DNA from: Strongylocentrotus droebachiensis
Taxonomy: Eukaryota; Echinodermata; Echinoidea; Camarodonta; Strongylocentrotidae
NCBI GenBank assembly: GCA_035222895.1
Contig: JAVYIG010001612.1
Span: 1 to 64,000, forward strand
DNA length: 64,000 nt
Direction: 5' to 3'
The notes beneath the pieces are model-generated. The model worked only from the letters and a program-made list of their open reading frames with translations, did not search any database and had not been told where the DNA came from. Made by a program: the position numbers and the translations under genes. Shown here one piece after another: positions 26,217 to 36,450 of this stretch (position 1 is the stretch's first letter; each line of letters begins with the position of its first letter).

Positions 26217-26762
26217 TAACAATGTTTACAGTATTACAAATCCGAGATGCATGGCTCTACGTGTTATCAGTGTATGTGACATGGTGTAATATTGAAGGCC
26301 ATAACAAAATTACGATTCAGAATGAATGATCATAAAATGCTTCAAAAAAATAAAAAATCTTTGAGTGACCGATTTTACCATACTCATTTTCCCCAATAGA
26401 CTGTAGTGTTGGAAATTTTTAATTGTAATCAAAAATCTCTTGATAATCAGACAGGCGATCGGCTTGTAAAAGTCATGGGATTCCTGACTGACCTTAAAGG
26501 CAGGCTTTACTACTTCAGCTAGAAGGGATTAGACCACCCATAGAGCCAGCGAGGTCACTGTGACAGGTGGCTATCTCATTACCTCAGCTCTCATTTAACA
26601 TAAGAAAAAGAGGATCATGGGGGACCAACAGGCACCGATTGTGGAAGTTTTCTATATAAAGGGAGCAAGTAGCTACAAGTAGGACAGTGTGCCTTTAAGG
26701 TTTATAATTATGATTGCAGCATGAGCTAAATCAAGGATTTGTTTGTAAATCTGAGGCTAAGT
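26217..26762 (-). repeat. Interspersed repeat family R1, copy 3, split by a MITE
   Basis: On the minus strand this matches 7734-8111 from end to end. The homology is interrupted at 26494-26698 by a 197-bp element between TTAA sites (annotated separately). The uninterrupted copies read across the junction (ctttaggt.agtcagg), so the split is a later insertion. Confidence 0.85.
26498..26694. mobile_element. TTAA-flanked MITE, family M2 (copy 1), nested in R1
   Basis: TTAA lies on both sides (26494-26497 and 26695-26698). The ends are imperfect inverted repeats: left 'aggcaggctttactacttca', right the inverse of 'aggcacactgtcctacttg'. It shares 'agggattagaccaccca', 'gacaggtggctatctcat' and 'aaaaagaggatcatggg' with 41200-41388. 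Its position inside another repeat defines its borders exactly. TTAA duplication fits the piggyBac superfamily. Non-coding. Confidence 0.85.
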
Positions 26763-27438
26763 TACTTAATCCCTTTAATCTGATGTCTATTAATCTCCTG
26801 CCCTCGCTGAGCCAACTTCGAAATCTAATTCCATTACTAGGAGTGGATTAAAAGAAATAAGGGGTGGGCAGCTTTATAATACTGATTCTTACAGGGTAGT
26901 AATGTGTACAGACTTTAAGGGATTAAGGAAACGAATACAGATGGTTTAAAATTGATGACGAAGAAGCGAGCCAGCAAATAGTAAGTCATATCAACCCGAT
27001 GAAACATGGAATCGAATATTCTATAGAACATTTGACAAATTAATTACGATTTCGATTTCGTTTCTGATGAGCAATGTTAGACCCAAATGCACGACGCTGC
27101 GTTCACGCGTTGGTTAATATGGTGTACACAAAAATGGAAGTGAGTCTAGAAGTAGTAGTAGTGTTTAATTTCCGTATAAAAACATACGGAGCAAAATACA
27201 TACATAATAATACATACGAATTGATAGCCCTGCTCAGCAATGAATATTAACAACATGCTATCGCTGGTTTTCAGAGGGGTCCAAAAGTTAATTTGCCTTC
27301 TTGAACGTGATTTAAGATCCAGGTTCAGGTTTATTAAACTGAATTTAGTCGAATATAAACTGACCAAAATAAGTTCGCTCTTTCAATTTGTTATCAAGAG
27401 CTTAAAATTAATTTTCCCCTTTTGTTTTCTTCTTACAG
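26763..27438. other. Non-coding: intron or upstream sequence of the receptor gene
   Basis: AT-rich. Ends in a polypyrimidine stretch and acceptor, 'ttttcttcttacag' (AG at 27437-27438). No other feature was recognised. Confidence 0.5.
27437..27438 (+). promoter_or_regulatory. Splice acceptor before the receptor coding exon
   Basis: The pyrimidine-rich 'ttttcttcttacag' is followed by 43 bp of exon and the ATG at 27482. This implies that the coding exon is preceded by at least one leader exon. Confidence 0.65.
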
Positions 27439-27481
27439 TTCATTGAGGATTCGCATTACCACCAGCATCACCAGAAGCATC

Positions 27482-28567
27482 ATGGCTACAAATTCGGTGG
27501 CGCTGGAAACATGGAATTCCAGTGACCTGGAGCTTTATGGGACGCTGTGGCCGTTGACGGAACTGCCAAACTCAACCGCAGGCGATAACGTAACAAGTTA
27601 CGTCGAGTACCACATAACGATCATCGCACTCGCATTGTACTCGATGGCGTTTCTTCTAATCATATGCTGCAATACACTAAACTTATACATTATGAGGAAA
27701 CCCTTGGATTGCTTTAGTGACAACACGCGGTTCTTTCTTTGTGCTTTGGCCGTGGTGGACCTTTTGTCAGGTTTGATCTGTTGCCCGACGGAAATGGTCT
27801 TGTCTGTTTATGGAAACTGGCCGCATACGCACGCGACGTGTGACATAATAGCCATCGTGTACACCATGGTATCATGCCAGGCGCTTCTGTGTCTGTGTTT
27901 AGTCAGTGTTGACCGGTATTTGACAATAATGAAGCCTCTTCGTTACCCGACCATTATGACGCCGCAGAGGGCGCGCATCGTGCTTGTCTGCGTGTTAATG
28001 GTTGGTGCGCTGGCGTCACTGGTGATACTGGTAGCCAGAGATCTTCCAAGCCCCGAGGAAAACATCAGACTGTGCGCGTTGCTTTACTTAGACAGTACCG
28101 ATCCAGTCCGTCCCCTCATCATAATCATCGTCGTATCTTTTGTCATCCCCGCCAGCATCTTACTATTCGTAAACATTCGCCTTATGATGATCACAATTCA
28201 AAAGACTCGCGAACTTGCCAACATGTCCCCGACTGCTGTTCGGTACACGACGGACCGCCTCAAGGGCGTTCGGACCATCCTCGTGCTGACTTCGGCTTTC
28301 TTCCTCACGTGGCTACCGCTCATGTGTACGATGGTGGCAGCAGTAATATTCAACGCGCGTATTCCACCTTCATGGGGAACTCTCGTGTCTTTCCCTGCGC
28401 TATGTAACAGTTGGATTAATGCTTTCATATATTTATTCATGTGCACGTCATATCGGCGCGCAATCGTGAAGGAAGTGCGGAAATGTTTCAAGCAGAGGCA
28501 CGAAAAATGGGTAACGAACGGTTCAATGGCAGCGTCGGCCGCCTTACACTCAGAGGCCGTATTATAG
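27482..28567 (+). CDS. Rhodopsin-family (class A) G protein-coupled receptor, orphan
   Basis: Predicted 361-residue seven-helix receptor of the plasma membrane, coupling an unknown extracellular ligand to G proteins. The N-terminus has N-glycosylation sequons at N12, N30 and N36. Helix 1 is about 45-70 (N64), helix 2 carries LAVVDLL (D93), and helix 3 ends in DRY (144-146). The paired extracellular cysteines are C120 and C198. Helix 5 carries P223, helix 6 FFLTWLP (W277, P279) and helix 7 NAFIY (313-317), which stands in for NPxxY. A basic, cysteine-containing tail follows (SYRRAIVKEVRKCF). The helix 4 tryptophan usual in class A is absent. I chose the ATG at 27482. The frame is also open back to the acceptor at 27438, so an upstream exon could add residues or only leader. 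A possible AATAAA lies at 28771-28776. The subfamily is not identifiable by eye; aminergic-like or invertebrate-expanded orphan receptors are possible. Confidence 0.92.
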   Translation: MATNSVALETWNSSDLELYGTLWPLTELPNSTAGDNVTSYVEYHITIIALALYSMAFLLIICCNTLNLYIMRKPLDCFSDNTRFFLCALAVVDLLSGLICCPTEMVLSVYGNWPHTHATCDIIAIVYTMVSCQALLCLCLVSVDRYLTIMKPLRYPTIMTPQRARIVLVCVLMVGALASLVILVARDLPSPEENIRLCALLYLDSTDPVRPLIIIIVVSFVIPASILLFVNIRLMMITIQKTRELANMSPTAVRYTTDRLKGVRTILVLTSAFFLTWLPLMCTMVAAVIFNARIPPSWGTLVSFPALCNSWINAFIYLFMCTSYRRAIVKEVRKCFKQRHEKWVTNGSMAASAALHSEAVL

Positions 28568-29056
28568 GCATGGACAATAGACGTTTCTTTAAGTATTTAT
28601 CATTTTCAAGTGTGTGAATTTAAGTATTTAGAAATATCTTCAGAAGTGTAAAGGGCTTAACGCGTTGGATGTTCTACGTGTGCGTTGCGTTAGCTGACTA
28701 GAAGATTACATTTGTCTTGAACCGATGCACACAGCGGTATCCCACTACTGCCATAATACAAGTTTACTAAAATAAATCTAATTAGATGCAAACATGTCAT
28801 TTTTAAACAAAGGTCGTTGGTGACAACTTGAAAGCTTTCACGAGGCTTGTCCGATATAGCAACAAGTAATGTATGCGGAGTGGATTCCAAGTACGAAAGT
28901 ACATAGATTAATTGCAGGTTTATGGAATAGTTTGTCTGCCGATCTATAGCCTTGTGCACGCTTTCAGGTTTTCAATAACAACATTTATTTAAAAATAGAC
29001 ATGAAATTTGATTATGTTAGTAAATAGTTCTGTTGGCGGAAGTGAAATAACACCCC
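28568..29056. other. 3' flank of the receptor gene
   Basis: Probably the 3' untranslated region and downstream sequence. AATAAA at 28771-28776 is a plausible poly(A) signal. No further coding sequence was recognised. Confidence 0.5.
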
Positions 29057-29205
29057 GGGCCCTGTTTCCTAAAACTTGATTTTAATAACGAGTAACGAAA
29101 GCTGTTATAAGCTACTGAAATCGTGGTACCTGATTGGCTGAGAGCAAATTTGTCATCGAAATTTACCATTTGTTATTGATTTAATCAATTTATGAAACGG
29201 GGCCC
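29057..29205. mobile_element. Short inverted-repeat element with GGGCCC ends (family M3)
   Basis: Left 'gggccctgtttcctaaaact' and right 'atttatgaaacggggccc' are imperfect inverted copies about 150 bp apart, with an A/T-rich self-complementary interior. Similar 'cgtttcacaaag...ctttgtgaaa' ends occur at 34210-34362. Confidence 0.65.
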
Positions 29206-29258
29206 ACCGGGCCAAAGAAGTGATCCGTTCTTGTAGTAGCTCGACGCATCAGAAGCAA

Positions 29259-29497
29259 TAGAGTGGTGAATTGTGACGTCATCAAAAATCTATTTTTAGA
29301 ATTTCTCAATGTTTTCTTGATTTTCCGAAAGAGCATCAAAGACAATGTTCAATTGTCGAAAACCAATTGAATATGTTAAGTATTGGGTGAGATATGACCA
29401 TCTGAATAAATATATTTCCTATAGGATTCGGAAAACGAAGACAAAATTGAGAAATTCTAAAAATAGATTTGTATGACGTCACAGCTTCGGTACTCTA
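29259..29497. mobile_element. MITE with ~70-bp terminal inverted repeats
   Basis: Left 'tagagtggtgaattgtgacg' and right 'cagcttcggtactcta' flank long inverted arms. Both arms contain 'aatctatttttagaatttct' (or its complement) and TGACGTCA-like sites. Total length is about 239 bp with no coding capacity. The CRE-like palindromes inside each arm are notable. Confidence 0.8.
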
Positions 29498-29686
29498 TGG
29501 TTTCGCATCCAGTGTGTTCAGCCCTCAAGAAGATGTTTATTTGTAATATTCTATTCAGGAAAGGAAGCAACTCGGTCCATGAAACGTGAATGGCTAGTTC
29601 AGGTTTTTAAGTTATTAAAGGATAATTATGTCCCATAATCTTGATACAGGGTAATGTAGGTGTACAAGCATAATAAAATCATAGCG
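29498..29686. other. Short spacer between a MITE and a SINE
   Basis: No feature recognised. Confidence 0.4.
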
Positions 29687-29935
29687 GTGCCGTGGTCTAG
29701 TAGATATGTCACCGGACTGTGGGAGATTCGCGGTTCGAATCCCACAGGCCTCGGCACTAATTTCTTTTGGCAAGAAATTATTCTGCATTCGCCACTCCCC
29801 ACCCAGGTGTAGTAAATAGCTACTCTGGTAGGAGGAAATTCATGGAATGCTTGAGCGCATTTCGTTGGGAGCTCGGTAAAATCCAGGGTAACAATATGAT
29901 TGTATTTATCATCTAATGCCCACGCAGCCGAACAG
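29687..29935 (+). repeat. tRNA-derived SINE, family S1 (better copy)
   Basis: The head 29687-29757 is tRNA-like. Its ends GTGCCG and CGGCAC pair, with an A box 'tggtctagtaga' and a B box 'ggttcgaatcc' (29732-29742). The body contains 'ggcaagaaattattctgc' and 'gccactccccacccaggtg', shared with 6810-6985. The right border is approximate. This is not a functional tRNA gene, because the T-arm stem is mispaired. Confidence 0.75.
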
Positions 29936-30181
29936 TTGTACCGCGTTAGGTTACACAAACAAGTAACATGTTCTGGGGTTGGCTGTTTTAAGGAATTCTA
30001 AAGAGAACTTTAGGATCAGTGATGTATACCTAAACGATGTATACAATTGTGTTTACATTCATGTTAAAGAGTATAGAAGGCGAGGTAGGGTGTTTCAGTA
30101 GTTAAGAACCTTCCCTCTATATTTTGTTTACTGTTAATGCGAGTTTCAGAGTTGAAACAGTCTGTACTATTCATGGATATA

Positions 30182-31062
30182 CAGTGCGTCCCAGAAAAAA
30201 CGAAACCGAGAAGTATCGATGTTCTATCATAACTTAATCACAACCATAATTAATGAATGATACATATTTGGAAAGCTTAGAATCTCCTCTTTCAGTTGAT
30301 GCTACTCCCGTGATGCATATTCCACGCATGAGTGATTAAAAGCAATTTAAAGGAAGGAAACCAAAAAGACATTTGGCGGGCGGTATCTGAATTTCGAAGA
30401 GAAATTCACATTTCTAGAAAGTTGAGTTTCTGTCCTTTCATATGACACCTCAATCAGGAAAAATGAGCGAGGAATGACAAAGTTCTATCTGTTTAAAGTA
30501 GTGCTTGTATTTCCATAATTTTATTAAACGAATTCGTTTTCACTGGCTGCCTGCCATATCAATACACGAAATTAACAAAAGACTTAACTCCGTTTCGTTG
30601 ACAATCAGCCGTAGACGAGAGTCTTCATGCATGGCTGATTGTCAACGAAACGGAGTTAAGTCTTTTGTCAAATCTGCTTTTTGCTACGGCAGGCACCCAG
30701 TGAAAACGAATTCGTTTGTTAAAATTATAAAAATGTAAGGGCTACTTTAAACAAACAGAACTTTGTTATTCCTGGCTCATTTTTCTTGATTGAGGTGTCA
30801 TATGAAAGGGCAGAAACTAAACTTTCTAGAAATATGATTTTTTCTTTGAAATTCAGATACCGCCCGCCAAATTACTTTTTGGTTTATTTCCTTCAAATTG
30901 CTTTTAATCACTCATGCGTAAAAATATGCATCACGGGAGTAGCATCAACTGAAAGAGGAGATTCTCAGCTTTCCAAATATGTATCATTCATTAATTATGG
31001 TTGTGATTAAGTTATGATAAAACATCGATACTTCTCGGTTTCGTTTTTTCTGGGACGCACTG
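30182..31062. mobile_element. 881-bp palindromic foldback MITE, Tc1/mariner-like (TA target sites)
   Basis: The whole element is two ~430-bp inverted arms around a ~20-bp loop near 30622. The termini are 'cagtgcgtcccagaaaaaac' and its inverse, flanked on both sides by TA (30180-30181 and 31063-31064). Arms agree over almost their full length with occasional mismatches and small gaps, for example 'ggcgggcggtatctgaattt' against its complement. TA duplication fits the Tc1/mariner/IS630 group. No transposase; open frames in the arms are incidental. Confidence 0.9.
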
Positions 31063-31556
31063 TATATTACACTCTTGTCTAATCTCCTACTATAAAGCAT
31101 ACACTTTACGTTTCATATGTATTCTCTTGGGAATTTATTATCCAAGTTTACATCCAGAGGTAAATCCCTGGATCATATATTTTGTATCTGCGATCCGCCA
31201 TCATCCAATTTAAATAAGGTTGTGCTAGTTCCCGTTGCCCCCTCAGTTGATGAGCGTTTGTCATGTGTTACAAGCTGCGTTGTACCGCTACACCAGTTTC
31301 GAATGATTTGAAAAACACTTCACTGAACCCACACAGACACACCGCCATACCGACTTCAGGGCTCTGCTTCATTCAGTTTGTTATCAATTTCAAATGCTTA
31401 CTTTTCATGACAAATCTGCTCTCAGCAAATAAAATGCCAGCATTTCCGATTTCCGATATTGATAACAACAGGGCCCGGACCGATTTCATATCTAACGCGC
31501 CTTGGTATTCGGGGTGGTGTATGCTAAATTGTGCGGTCCTTCGTCAGTCTGATTAT

Positions 31557-31734
31557 TGGGACTTTTAGATTTGCACGACTTTTAGATTTGCACGACGAGA
31601 ACGTGGACTGCGACGTAAGACATCCCTTTAAGGCAATGTGAAGTCCTTTTAAGGCACTGTCTGGCACTACCAGTGCCTTAAAAGGATGTCACGCGTGGCA
31701 GTCCACGTTCTCGTCGTGCAAATCTAAAAGTCCC
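31557..31734. mobile_element. Short foldback element (~178 bp)
   Basis: Left 'gggacttttagatttgcacg' and right 'cgtgcaaatctaaaagtccc' are inverted copies. The arms run inward through 'cgagaacgtggactgc' and its complement to a smaller central hairpin (aaggcactg..cagtgcctt). A 17-bp stretch 'gacttttagatttgcac' is directly duplicated at the left end (31560 and 31578). Confidence 0.8.
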
Positions 31735-32796
31735 TATTGTCTCGTCCTGTTATATAATTTTGGAGCTCATGTTAATGTTTAATGATTTTGAGTCAAACTG
31801 ATCTTTCATATTTATGTTAAGAGCCAGGAAGTCGTTAACTTTCATCGGTTAAAAGCGTTCTGCATCTCAACAGACGGGTTGATGACTTTGTTAAAGTTAC
31901 AATCTAGATCATTTCAGTGGTGCAGAATTTATCTAGAGTGACATTTATATTTATTTTAATAATTTGATACAACTTTCGTTTTCTTGTCTATTTCGATGAT
32001 TGTTTACACTGTGTCCAGTTTTTACTGTCTTAAAGATGAACTTGAGTACTGATCACGTGATTACATTGACTCATTGTGATACTCTCTGGAAGCATTAGAC
32101 CGGTTTCCTAACATATCCAAATTATGGACGTTTTTTTGTGTGTTTTTGTTTGTGGACCTTTAGACGGGGTATTCCATTAACCTGTTATTAATGAATGAAC
32201 TACATTACTTGGAATACATTCTACTTGCATTATATGTTGCTTTGTCGGGCAAGCTTTCGGGTTTTCAAATAACCTGTGTTTGAAAAGTAAGCACAAATAT
32301 TGAATTTGTTAGTAAATCGATCTATTGGGAAAGGTTGACGAAGTAGCACATAATGATGGGAATGAAAAGAAACTCACTCGCACTATACGCATATTTGGGT
32401 ATATTGGATACGCACAAATTTGGCATGAATATTCGATTTAAGCCATCAGATATTTCTCTTCACATTCACATCCAAAATTATGTGTGCATTTGAAGAGCGG
32501 TTCTTTCATGTAAAATTTCTGCTTTGCTACTCCTCCAAAACTGGCAAACAAAAGACTGGGAAAGTTCCAAAATTATATATATTTGTTCATCTTTACAAGA
32601 AAGCATCCTTCTCTATCATGCCATATCATATTATAGTGGCATATATTTATTTTAATGCGTGCTGTTATTTCAGGGATCTGTTGAACATGTAGAAAGTAAA
32701 TTGAGTAAAAACGAGTAAAGTGTATGCAGTACATAAAGAAGTTGTTTTTTCTACTGCAGGTTGTATTCGTAGAACTCTAAACTCAAATATCGAATG
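31735..32796. other. Non-coding stretch
   Basis: AT-rich. No exon or repeat was recognised. Confidence 0.45.
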
Positions 32797-33094
32797 TTAA
32801 AGTAGTCACCCGAGAAACCAAAAGTGTTTTGAATTACTGCAGTAATCACCTCTCAAAAATGTTAGTTTTGATATCTAGATTTTCTGCCTTCAGCGGTCCT
32901 CCGTAGAGCGTCAAGATTCGTGACGTCACATGCGAGACACAGCCAGCCACAAAATTGAATTTTACGCCTTTCCATGATATCCATATGACTTTTCAGTAAA
33001 TTATTCGTGTTTTTCAAGAGTAAATCTTTCCATCCATATATAATTTGTCCATAATTTCCAGATGTCGTAAATTGTCTTCGGGTGACTACTTTAA
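32797..33094. mobile_element. TTAA-flanked MITE, family M4
   Basis: TTAA (32797-32800) plus 'agtagtcacccga' at the left, and 'tcgggtgactact' plus... TTAA (33091-33094) at the right, are inverted copies apart from small mismatches. The interior is non-coding. The right TTAA is shared with the adjoining M1 element. Confidence 0.8.
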
Positions 33095-33638
33095 AGGGAA
33101 AGTCCACCCCAAAAATAAGTTTGTTTCGATAGAGGCAGAAAAATAAGAAAATCAGGTGAGTGAAAGTTTGAGAAAATTCTGAATGAAAATAAGAAAGTTA
33201 TGAATTATTGAAGTTGTGATCAATCAAATACAAATTGGCAACTCTGTGACTTATTATACGAGCTCTCCTTCATTTGCTTTGTGCATAATATTCCATAAAA
33301 TCATGTTTTCTTCGTTATTGATGACGGAATATATATTTGTTCCTTGCAGGGGGAGTATAAAAACATATTTGCAATTATTATATTTAGGGTGCATGTATGG
33401 TTGAATTTTTTCTTGAGGGAAAATGAAAATTTTAGATTTTTTTGGTACTAAGCAAATGGAAGTTGAGCTCGCATTTTACGTCATAGAGTTGCCAATTTGT
33501 GTTTGATTGATCACAACTTAAAAAATCCTAACTTCCTTATTTTTAATCGGAATTTGCTCAAACTTTCACTGACTTGTTTCTCTAATTTTTCTACTCCTAT
33601 TAAAACTAACTTAATTTCAGGGTGGACTTCCCCTTTAA
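33091..33638. mobile_element. TTAA-type MITE, family M1 (copy 4, best preserved)
   Basis: TTAA (33091-33094) plus 'agggaaagtccacccc' on the left, and 'gggtggacttcccc' plus TTTAA (TTAA 33635-33638) on the right. Inverted interior segments include 'aataagaaagttatgaatt' against 'aaaatcctaacttccttatt'. About 548 bp, non-coding. It abuts M4, sharing one TTAA, so one inserted at the target site of the other. Confidence 0.85.
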
Positions 33639-34209
33639 GAGACAGAAGGGCGTTAACACTGTGTAAGTCTACGCGGTAATGCCCCTCTGGATCCGAGCAG
33701 ACGGTAGATGGGAATTGTTGGCATTGTCGCTACCCATTACATGCCTAATCTTTTCATTCTGTGACTCATTAGATTTATCTTTCAACATATTTTTTTCAAC
33801 ACTAAGAACAATTATATACCTCTTAACCATTACATGTACATGTACGATGTTCATTTTCAAAATGTATAGTGTCATTTTAAATTGCTCATGTCAAAGTTCA
33901 AACACATATGTATAATATTTGTTTTTTATATTAAAAACAAGAATGAAAATAAACTTAACGTGTACTTGACTCGATGCTGTAATTGATTTTTCTTATTGCA
34001 AACCCTGCAAGTGCGTTGAACTTCTCGAGAACTTTTGCGAGAAGCCATCTTGTTATTGTGAGAAATAGAAAAAACATAGAAACAGGTGTTATCTTCTTGA
34101 ATTGTTTGTCTACAAGGGCAGGAGGACGGCGAAAACAAACAAACATACCTGGACCAACCTATCTTCGGTAAACTGGAATGATGTAATATGAGAATGATGC
34201 AATATGAGA
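33639..34209. other. Non-coding stretch
   Basis: No exon or repeat was recognised. Confidence 0.45.
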
Positions 34210-34362
34210 CCTTGGACCCGTTTCACAAAGCCTATGTCAATGACAAATTACAGAAATCAGTGACAAAGCTGCTGATAACCAATCAGTAGCAAGGATTTTA
34301 CTAGCTTATAACAAAAACTGTCATTTGTCACTGATGACAAGTTTTGTGAAATAGGGCCAAGG
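34210..34362. mobile_element. Short inverted-repeat element (family M3-like)
   Basis: 'ccttggacccgtttcacaaa' and 'tttgtgaaatagggccaagg' are near-inverse ends about 150 bp apart. The interior has 'tgacaaattacag' and 'tcatttgtcactgatgac' folding on itself. It resembles 29057-29205 at its ends. Confidence 0.7.
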
Positions 34363-35029
34363 ATTTTGAGAACGGCTACGAGGGGGCGTTGAGAATGATA
34401 TATGTATTTGCATAAGAACACAGATGCAAACATTCTCAGAAGAAAATACCAAAACGAGGTCCCACTAATCACACCGATAAACACAAACCCGCGCACACCC
34501 TCAAACATACCCACACGCATGTAAACACACGACTGATAATATCCTTCGATATGCATTTGATACAGAATGAAAGATTAGTTTCAGCTATTAGCCCTATTAT
34601 AAGCATGTATGTATTAGCGCAATGATTTTGACTGCGCTTTTTACTCCGCTAAACAAGCCATATGAAGGGAACTATGTGTTTAAACTATGTACCACTCCGC
34701 AATGGTTGCATTTCTCATTTAGCATTCATATTTTAGACATACACACGCACACACACTTAAGTCACTGACGTAGAATTACGTCTAGAAATGACGCAACCCT
34801 GCGTCAGCAAATGACGCGTCATGAAGGCTACGAGCGGCATTACGGACTTTATATCATATTAGTTATAATGTTACCATTATTATTGGTAATAATAATATTA
34901 TTAACAATATGCCGTTCTTGTATTAAAAAGCACATATCACATTTTAAGGAATGAATCCTACCAGGTATCTACTTACTGCACTTGGTTGTACATTGTCATG
35001 GGCTTGAGATCAGCTACGAAAATTGAATT
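34363..35029. other. Non-coding stretch
   Basis: Contains a small self-complementary patch (ttaccattattattggtaata, about 34870). No gene was recognised. Confidence 0.45.
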
Positions 35030-35700
35030 TCGAAGAGAACTTCGAGGTTTAATGCAGGGCTAAACTTTTAAGTTAACGCACTCTCGTGTGAACATAGGGA
35101 TTATTTGCGTTTCTATTTCCACAGTAATATAGAACACAGTCCGTGCACTCGTTTTTTAAAGAATATATTCTACTTTCCCTAGCATCATCATGGAATTACT
35201 AGCTTTAACTTGATGATCATGGCGAATCCTTCGTTCGAAAGATTTTATGAGATAAGCTCCTAAATTAAATTTCACAGATAATTTCGAGGTTTAATACGGG
35301 GCTAAACTTTTAAGTTCACGCATTCTCGTGTGAACTTCACTAATATTTGCGTTTCTATTTCCACAGTAATATAGAACACAGTCCGTGCACTCGTTTATTA
35401 GAGAGTATATTCTACTTTCCCAAGCATCATCATGGAATTACTAGCTTTAACTTGATGATCATGGCGAATCCTTCGTTCGAAAGATTTTATGAGATAAGCT
35501 CCTAAATTAAATTTCACAGATAATTTCGAGGTTTAATACGGGGCTAAACTTTTAAGTTCACGCATTCTCGTGTGAACTTCACTAATATTTGCGTTTCTAT
35601 TTCCACAGTAATATAGAACACAGTCCGTGCACTCGTTTATTAGAGAGTATATTCTACTTTCCCAAGCATCATCATGAAATTACTAGCTTTAACCTGATTG
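35030..35700. repeat. Tandem repeat, 242-bp period, about 2.8 copies
   Basis: The phrase 'ttcgaggtttaat' recurs at about 35041, 35283 and 35525. Each unit continues 'ctaaacttttaagtt', 'tctatttccacagtaata', 'ggaattactagctttaac' and 'cttcgttcgaaagatttta'. Copies 2 and 3 are almost identical while copy 1 is more diverged, so the last duplication is recent. The third copy stops after 'actagctttaac'. Confidence 0.92.
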
Positions 35701-36185
35701 ATGTCTCCTTTTCTGTCCCGGAGATGATCGGATAATCCAATACAGGTCACGTGCCCTCATTTCTAAATGGCTACTGTTTCCGTTTCCATGGAGATAAGTA
35801 CGGAGGATGTGAATTTATGGACGATGTTAATTCGGGGGTATTTGATATATATATGTATTAATAGTATATGAAAATCAAAAAGTTTCATTTCGTAGCGATG
35901 TAGGCTTACCGCCGGGGAGCTGGATTAGTGACGAGACAGTGCGACATCATTATGCGCGAAGATCTCAAAGATTTCGATATTTCCCCTTTTCCTGTTTTTA
36001 CAAGAAATGCATAATCATCGTAAAGGTTCTCCTGTTCTCTTAAAAGGAAAACCTTTAGAATTTCACACCGTTTATATTTCATATTAGGCCCTAATGAGGA
36101 CATTCAAGATTTCTTTGAAAGGGTCACGCTTGTGCAGTCCTCGTGGGGATATATCCCAATTCATAGACATCAGACCGACAGCAAC
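35701..36185. other. Non-coding stretch
   Basis: No exon or repeat was recognised. Confidence 0.45.
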
Positions 36186-36450
36186 TAAACCTCTCCCTCA
36201 TCCCTCCAAAAGAAAATAATTATAAAAAATGAATAACTGAATAAAATATAGGCCTATGTACAAATAGTTGAATAAATGAATGAATGAATAAATAAATATA
36301 TGATTAAATAGAAACTACACTAAACAAATAAGTAGATTAATAAAACAATGAATACAAAAAAACATTTCAAAAATTGTTCAATAAAGAAAACTTAATATTA
36401 AGTCAATAAATAAATAAATACAAAAAGAATATTAAAACAAATAAACACAG
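36186..36450. repeat. A-rich simple repeat (AATA/AATG)
   Basis: Runs such as 'aatgaatgaatgaataaata' across about 260 bp. Confidence 0.8.

Noticed and set aside
28072..28491. Other-frame open frames inside the receptor gene (both strands)
   Set aside because: Shadows of the receptor coding sequence, with no independent features.
29687..29757. Functional tRNA gene on the plus strand
   Set aside because: The acceptor ends pair, but the T-arm stem is mismatched and a SINE body follows that is shared with 6870-6985.
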